In this document: piece by piece, positions 53,958-64,000 of the stretch
Layout of the letters: each line of letters opens with the position of its first letter
Numbering within the stretch: the stretch's first letter is position 1
Assembly (NCBI GenBank): GCA_028554645.1
Contig: JAQOOI010000080.1
Span: 1,240,001-1,304,000 of the forward strand
From: Omphalotus guepiniiformis
Lineage: Eukaryota > Basidiomycota > Agaricomycetes > Agaricales > Omphalotaceae
DNA length: 64,000 nt
Direction of reading: 5' to 3'
The notes under the pieces: generated by a model
Told to the model about the DNA's origin: nothing
Seen by the model: the letters and a program-made list of their open reading frames with translations, nothing else
The model's database searches: none
Translations under genes and position numbers: made by a program

Positions 53958-56711
53958 TTATGAAAGATCCTCCTCATTCTGCTGGTTGGAATAGTGTTCT
54001 TCCTGCTCCGTAGGAGTTCCACTTGTGCCTGCGCTTGAGTGCTAACATGTGAGCCGCGCGCGATTAATACTCACGGAAGGATATTTTCTTGTATTGGTAG
54101 ACACCACAGGAAACACAGGAAGTTCCATACAGCTTGGCAGATGAAAACAACGCGAAGGGCGAACGCATAAGAACTTATGGCAGCGGCCCTTGTCACAGGT
54201 TCAAGAGTGGGTATAATGCTGGTGGAATGTCTAGAAAACACCAGCTTGAAACGGTACAACTCTTTCAAAGTGAAAGAACTTACTGGATTTCATATATGAG
54301 CTATTCGTTAAATAGGAGCGCAGTCAGAACATGAATCTAGGATACACTGGTAATTCACTGAGCTCCGCTGAACCAGGACCCTGGATTCTAAGCCGCAGTT
54401 GTTGAAGCAAGACTGCCTGGAGTATTGCCCCGCTTAGACTAACACCTAGAACTTGACCCGTAGTCCTGAAAAGATACGTGACTGTAATGTGGCAGTTACT
54501 TTACGGAACAATGCGTTTTACTGTCACCACTTACTCCCAGTAGCAACAGCCATATCCTCTTTCAGTACCCCCGCAATCATGGCCTGAATAACCTAAGGTC
54601 AGCAGCGTTTCAAACGGACTTGCAGTTTGACTGACAATTAATGTACTGGTGATCAAACTAGCCATGCCAAAACCTTGAGGTACGATATCCACCCACAGGT
54701 GGATGGGAGACGTATCATTACCCCAGAAGATGATGAGCACGCTGGCTACGATACACAAAAGTGCAGACACCAAAGTAAGGGTGTAGAGTTTTCCAGTCCG
54801 TCGCATGATCCTGAAACAAGATAAGAAAAGCTATATGGGGCTGTATAAACACACCATACCATCCGGCAAAGACGCTTCCGGTGGATATAGCAAACTACAA
54901 GCGGCCTCAATTAGGGAGCCCAACAGTATGAGAGTGGTCAACGTACAGAATGGGGAAGCAGATGAAGTCCTTTCATACAAAAAATTAAGCCGCTTCTCAT
55001 AGAAATGTACAAGTAGGACCACTATACCTGAATCTGCGGCGGAATACAAACGCACAGCCGAGAAGTACTGACAACCAGTTCCATGAGACTCGGACGAATT
55101 ATGTCAGAAAAAGGGGACCCACTAGTGGGATATTGTATAGCTATAGCAGGGTCGAAAGATCAGTTGACGAGTCAAGGCATCGGAGGGCAAAAGGTATAGC
55201 GTTGAAAACGCTGCCATACTACCGAAAAGATTTGACATTGAAACAGCTAAAGGTGTTCTTTGCGTAATCAGTCGTAAGGGCATTACAGGATTTGGGGCCC
55301 AGTATTTTTCGACTAGAATGAACAAGACCCCGAAAATGGCGCTAACGACAAACAAACCATAGATCATTGGATGCGACCAGGGCATCTCCTCGGTCGTCTT
55401 CAGGCTAAACCCTAGTAGGAGACAGCCAATAGTGACTACAAGGGTCAATGATCCTAGAAAGTCGATTCGCCGCAATTTTTCGGACAGAGTCTGATCCTGC
55501 ACCTCGTACGGGAGTTGAATGTTGACCTTAAGAGAAACTAAGGTGAAGCTGAAAAGCATAACAGGTGCCTGCATAGAAAAGCGTGAGTAATAGGAACGTA
55601 GCACGATGTCAGTTCTGTACCTGAAAGAAAAAAGCCCATTGCCTGGGAATAGTCAGTGCATGGAAGCAGGCAAGGATACCAAGATTGTACCATCCAAAAT
55701 TGTCATTTATCCAGCCTCCCAAAGGGCCGCCGATACCAGCACCTAGACCGAACAAACTGCAGCAGATTAGGCACAAAGCATCCAGGGGGAGTGCACGACC
55801 TTACATGTTGGCCATTCCCTGGTAAAGTCCTCGTTGCTTCCTTCAAGATACTCAGAGGGGCATACGATTGTTTGAAACGAGGTACTTACAGCGGTATGAG
55901 GTCAGTCACGACGATGCTCGATACTGTTCAAGTTATTGGCTGCACCAAAAAACGGATTGGAGACTAAAGTTACCTGTCATCACACTGTCCAGGAAATCAA
56001 TAATTGGCGGTCCGTCCAGTTTCTTGCATTTACTTACCCTCCGCCACCCATTCCGGCAACTGCGCGCGCTGCTATGAGCGATTCCATGGAGGGAGCAAAC
56101 CCGCAAAACAATGTACCAGAGCCTTGAAGCTTTCTCTCAGCATCGTACCGTTAATAATTCGAATGACGTACCAAATAGACTCAGCGCCAATAACATGGCG
56201 CCTTTTCGGCCTAGAATATCAGATAAACGGCCTGGACAAGATTAGACAAGTTCAACCTCACGATGACTACAAGGCAGCGAAATACTGACCATACAACGGT
56301 GTAAAACAGCACACAGACAACAAATACGCCGTTCCTAGGTAAGAGGACTGGTTCGCTTTGTTGAAGTGGCTTCCAATTGGTGTTAACAAGGTAGCCACCA
56401 CCGTGCCTTGAGTCAGTCATCAGAACAAGCCCCTGAACATCAAAAAATAACATGGCTTTACCGTCGAGAGCGCCTAAGAATACAGCGCTCCACAAGCCTG
56501 CAAGAATCCAACATGTATCAAGCCTAGAAAACTTGTTCAAGGCAGGAGGATCGGTGTCCTCAGGTTCGGCCAGTGTCGTGGCATCGCTGTGAGGTTCAGC
56601 GTCGACAGAACTGTAGATAGGTGGCGCGTCGTCTAGAAGTGGTCTCCTCTCCATAGAAGACGTTCTGCTATCAACAGCCATCAGAGATGAGGAGATGCGG
56701 GTGTTTTGCAA
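53958..56711 (-). CDS. MFS transporter, VBA/Fnx1-type vacuolar amino-acid permease
   Basis: Major-facilitator transporter. Start at 56711; the cytosolic N terminus (SSMERRPLLDDAPPIYSSVD) has an acidic dileucine-type sorting motif seen in vacuolar VBA/Fnx1 proteins. Seen: FSRLDTCWILAGLWSAVFLG, ALDGTVVATLLTPIGSHFN, YGRLSDILGRKGAML (motif A), LFCGFAPSMESLIAARAVAG, GLYQGMANMLFGLGAGIGGP, the long central frame with LPYEVQDQTLSEKLRRID and several hydrophobic helices, SNLFGSMAAFSTLYNIPLYF, GKLYTLTLVSALLCIVASVL and a final hydrophobic set ending FLCFLWCLPIQENILP. One intron near 54020-54080 is about 41 nt, the shortest I infer here. The C-terminal tail is acidic and Gln-rich. Confidence 0.85.
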
Positions 56712-58822
56712 AGCAGCTTTTTATAAATTTCGGTATCGCCCAGCTTTCCGCCTGTGACAAATGATAAATCTGGGAAAAAGATTGAGAAAAAAGGAGCTTA
56801 AAAGCACGCGCTAGAAATTTACTGCCAAAATGCTGGCAGTTAACGGAAGTCTAGGGTAATATGAAGAATGTGGAACATATAAGAGTGGAATTAGATTCGT
56901 GAATCTTTGATTTCTTGCACATGTTGGAAGCAAAAATCTGTCAGTTTCCGTATTCATCGGTGGTTGCTACAGTCGCCGGCCGAAAATGCAAACCGTCCGT
57001 TTGATTCGGTATTCACCCATATGAAAATAATTTCTTCGCAGCGGCCAATTGCCTCTTGAGCGCAAACACTGTGCAGACAGGTTTCGCCTGCAATTTCTAG
57101 CGTTGCATATTCATTCGTGATTCATATTATTTTTAATAAAAGGGAACAGAAACTCGCGGCTCACCTTCAAGCTTCATCGACATCGTTGGCTCGGGAGTCG
57201 GCTGAACCTACAACTGTTTGCCGGGGGCGCTCACAATTTGCTGATACCTTGCCGCATGACGAAAGACCGCAGTGAATTCTCTAACGTAGGCGTTCGAGCG
57301 CGACTGTCTGGAAGTGGTTATTCTGTCCGGTTCCCGACGTCCCAGGCAGTCCCGATAATCCGGGTATTTTCATCAGAATAAGGGCCAAGGTAAGTTTTCC
57401 GTGGCTAAAGGAGGTGCTCTGACTGGGTTCGCGGGCGAAAAAGGTAAAGATCATAATGAACGTTAGGACCACTGCGAATGGCAGACGAGCGCTCAAATGC
57501 AACTTTTCCAGGCCGAATACGTGGGGTCATTGGGTGGGAGGACAATTGACGTGCCCAACCGGCGTACACGTGTCTATTCAACTGTAAACTCCTCGGCTGT
57601 TGCTTCAGTTCGTCTGCCTTTATTCGTTTTGGACGACGATACATACGCCAGTGGATGCCAGAAGAGTTCTCAAAACGCAAATGCGGCTAAATGCGACCGA
57701 GGCACGTATTTCTTAAGGTCTTCAAATCGGTGTCTATCGTCAAGTCTATACCTTCTTGACGTACGCTTGATCCCCGAGCCGCCTGTGGAAACCCTCGACT
57801 CTGCGCTATTCCGCAGGACCTGAAGTAGCCTGAAGTCCGCTGAAATGCGTCGAGCAGAAAAACTCAAGGATTTTCCGTTTGATCTTTTGCGTTCGTGGCT
57901 GCCGGATCGGGAATAATACAGAGCTCGTTGTACGCTGCTAGGTCCGTTGAGTCGTCCGACTGTCAAGGCCTATAACTCATCATTAACACCCAGATCGAAA
58001 ATAATGATGAGATACAGGGAAAGGGACAGAAATGCTACAAGTCAGTTGTATAATTCTGATCGGGTATAAATCGTCCACGGTTGGGCTCACACAGGTGTGT
58101 TAGGAATTCGAGAATCGAAGTGATGATAAAGCAAATGGGGCCTGCGCCACATTTGTTGCTCTAGAATTACTTCAACGTCAACGATTGAAGGCATTCAAGG
58201 TATACGAGGGCCACTTTAAAGCATCCTGCTTGTTTTATTGTTAATCGTGAGTCTAGCTTTTTCGTCGTCACCTCAATGTTCTAACTAAGGATTACTCCTA
58301 CTACCACTCGTGGAAATCAGATAAGCAGCGGCAGGTTTCATGGGCATCAAACACAGAAATGCCGGGTGAACTTATGGTTGCGGACGGAGTCTTTTTAAGA
58401 GACCGTGCACGCCACTGCAGCGTCCTGAATATAATGTCTCTTCGTCTTGTCCTCGTCATCGGATGGACTTGTATTGAGCTGTGAGTACTACTCAGAGTAG
58501 TATGTTGAAGGCTCGATGTCTCGACTCCGAGATGTAATATATACAATTCCAGTCAATGTGAGCCAAATGTGAGCTACGAATCAAAACAAATTATTTGCGC
58601 TGCTCCACTTGCCCGCTCGTCACCTCACTATACTGTGTATTGGTGCTCGGTACTCTCTGTTCACTTGACCTGAAGATACAACGAATTCAAAGAGACTTCG
58701 TCGAAATTCAAAGAGATGCTGAGTCAGCAAGATTGAAAGCAAGATGGTAATTACTTAATAATAATTATGCAACTCTGAGGCTGACCTAGAAATTCTCATC
58801 CTTGGTACCATCCCTGGTGCCT
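56712..58822. other. Long intergenic/upstream region of the FPK1-like kinase
   Basis: About 2.1 kb without a supported gene. Short open frames on both strands show no recognised domain. It probably holds the promoters of the divergent transporter and kinase genes and possibly untranslated leader exons of the kinase. Confidence 0.45.
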
Positions 58823-63742
<4,920 letters not shown>

Positions 63743-64000
63743 TTATTGATAGAGTATACATGGATTTCATAGGCATCAGAAGCCCATTTGACCTCGGCGC
63801 CTCGGTGTGGGATAATTTTCCGAAAAAGGAAGTGATCTGAGATCCGGAGGAGATCAGAGATTGTGTGATCTTGAATATCTGAAAAGGGAAATTACGTACA
63901 TCCGGACGAGAATGCTTTCTCCACCGTCGAATCCGCGCAAAAAAGTTTTTATATGATCCCCCCAGTCGATGCACCAGTTGCCCAGCGATGGCTGATCTCT
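63743..64000. other. Right-edge sequence downstream of the kinase
   Basis: About 260 bases of 3' flank. An open frame on the minus strand has no recognisable domain. Too short to judge. Confidence 0.35.

Noticed and set aside
57281..57966. Several small open frames on both strands upstream of the FPK1-like gene
   Set aside because: They lack domains and splice signals that would extend them. A 15-base match between here (about 57516) and 62034 is expected by chance in a window this size.

Overview
The window looks like nuclear DNA of a mushroom-forming basidiomycete (Agaricomycetes). Genes are densely packed on both strands and are interrupted by many introns of about 50 nt. Several families are typical of that class: DUF6593-type proteins, a kinase with an MLKL-like N-terminal bundle, a fused LEU1, and an Fpk1/NRC-2 type AGC kinase. 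I found no rRNA, tRNA, CRISPR or prokaryotic operon structure. All identities come from reading the translation and recalling families; no search was run.

Layout. 0-10 kb: PCH2/TRIP13 (its C terminus lies off the left edge), a SelW-like Rdx protein, a mitochondrial PPR protein, SmG, a disordered RGG protein and MDM10 (ERMES). 9.6-13 kb: a divergent pair made of the MLKL-like-bundle kinase and an unrecognised gene. 13-21.4 kb: PKR1, GINS subunit PSF3, a small conserved protein, a coiled-coil/disordered protein, TFIIIC subunit TFC1 and ribosomal protein eL29. 21.8-33.3 kb: LEU1, a disordered protein, a 621-bp TA-flanked MITE, a secreted GH125 mannosidase, an INN1/Fic1-like C2 protein and a small membrane protein. 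33.3-39.4 kb: a gene-poor stretch around an M28 aminopeptidase that seems to be decaying, plus intact uL11m. 39.4-53.8 kb: two DUF6593-type genes, a PXP2-like peroxisomal protein, a GH128 glucanase, a two-RRM protein, a GPATCH11 homologue, a Ser-rich protein, a bZIP/DUF3425 factor, uS14m and a one-helix protein. 53.9-63.7 kb: a VBA/Fnx1-type vacuolar transporter and an FPK1-like flippase kinase with unusually long introns.

Most genes are ordinary housekeeping genes and do not form one pathway. Divergent pairs with short shared promoters recur (SmG/RGG protein, kinase/unknown, PSF3/small protein, M28/uL11m, uS14m/one-helix protein).

The observations most worth following are: the 4-helix-bundle plus complete-kinase protein at 9.7-11.7 kb, which recalls the architecture of the necroptosis effector MLKL; microexons of 8-12 nt, three of which encode or adjoin active-site motifs; a 52-nt in-frame interruption of TFC1 with an 8-bp direct repeat and no GT-AG solution; and splice-site lesions in the M28 gene.
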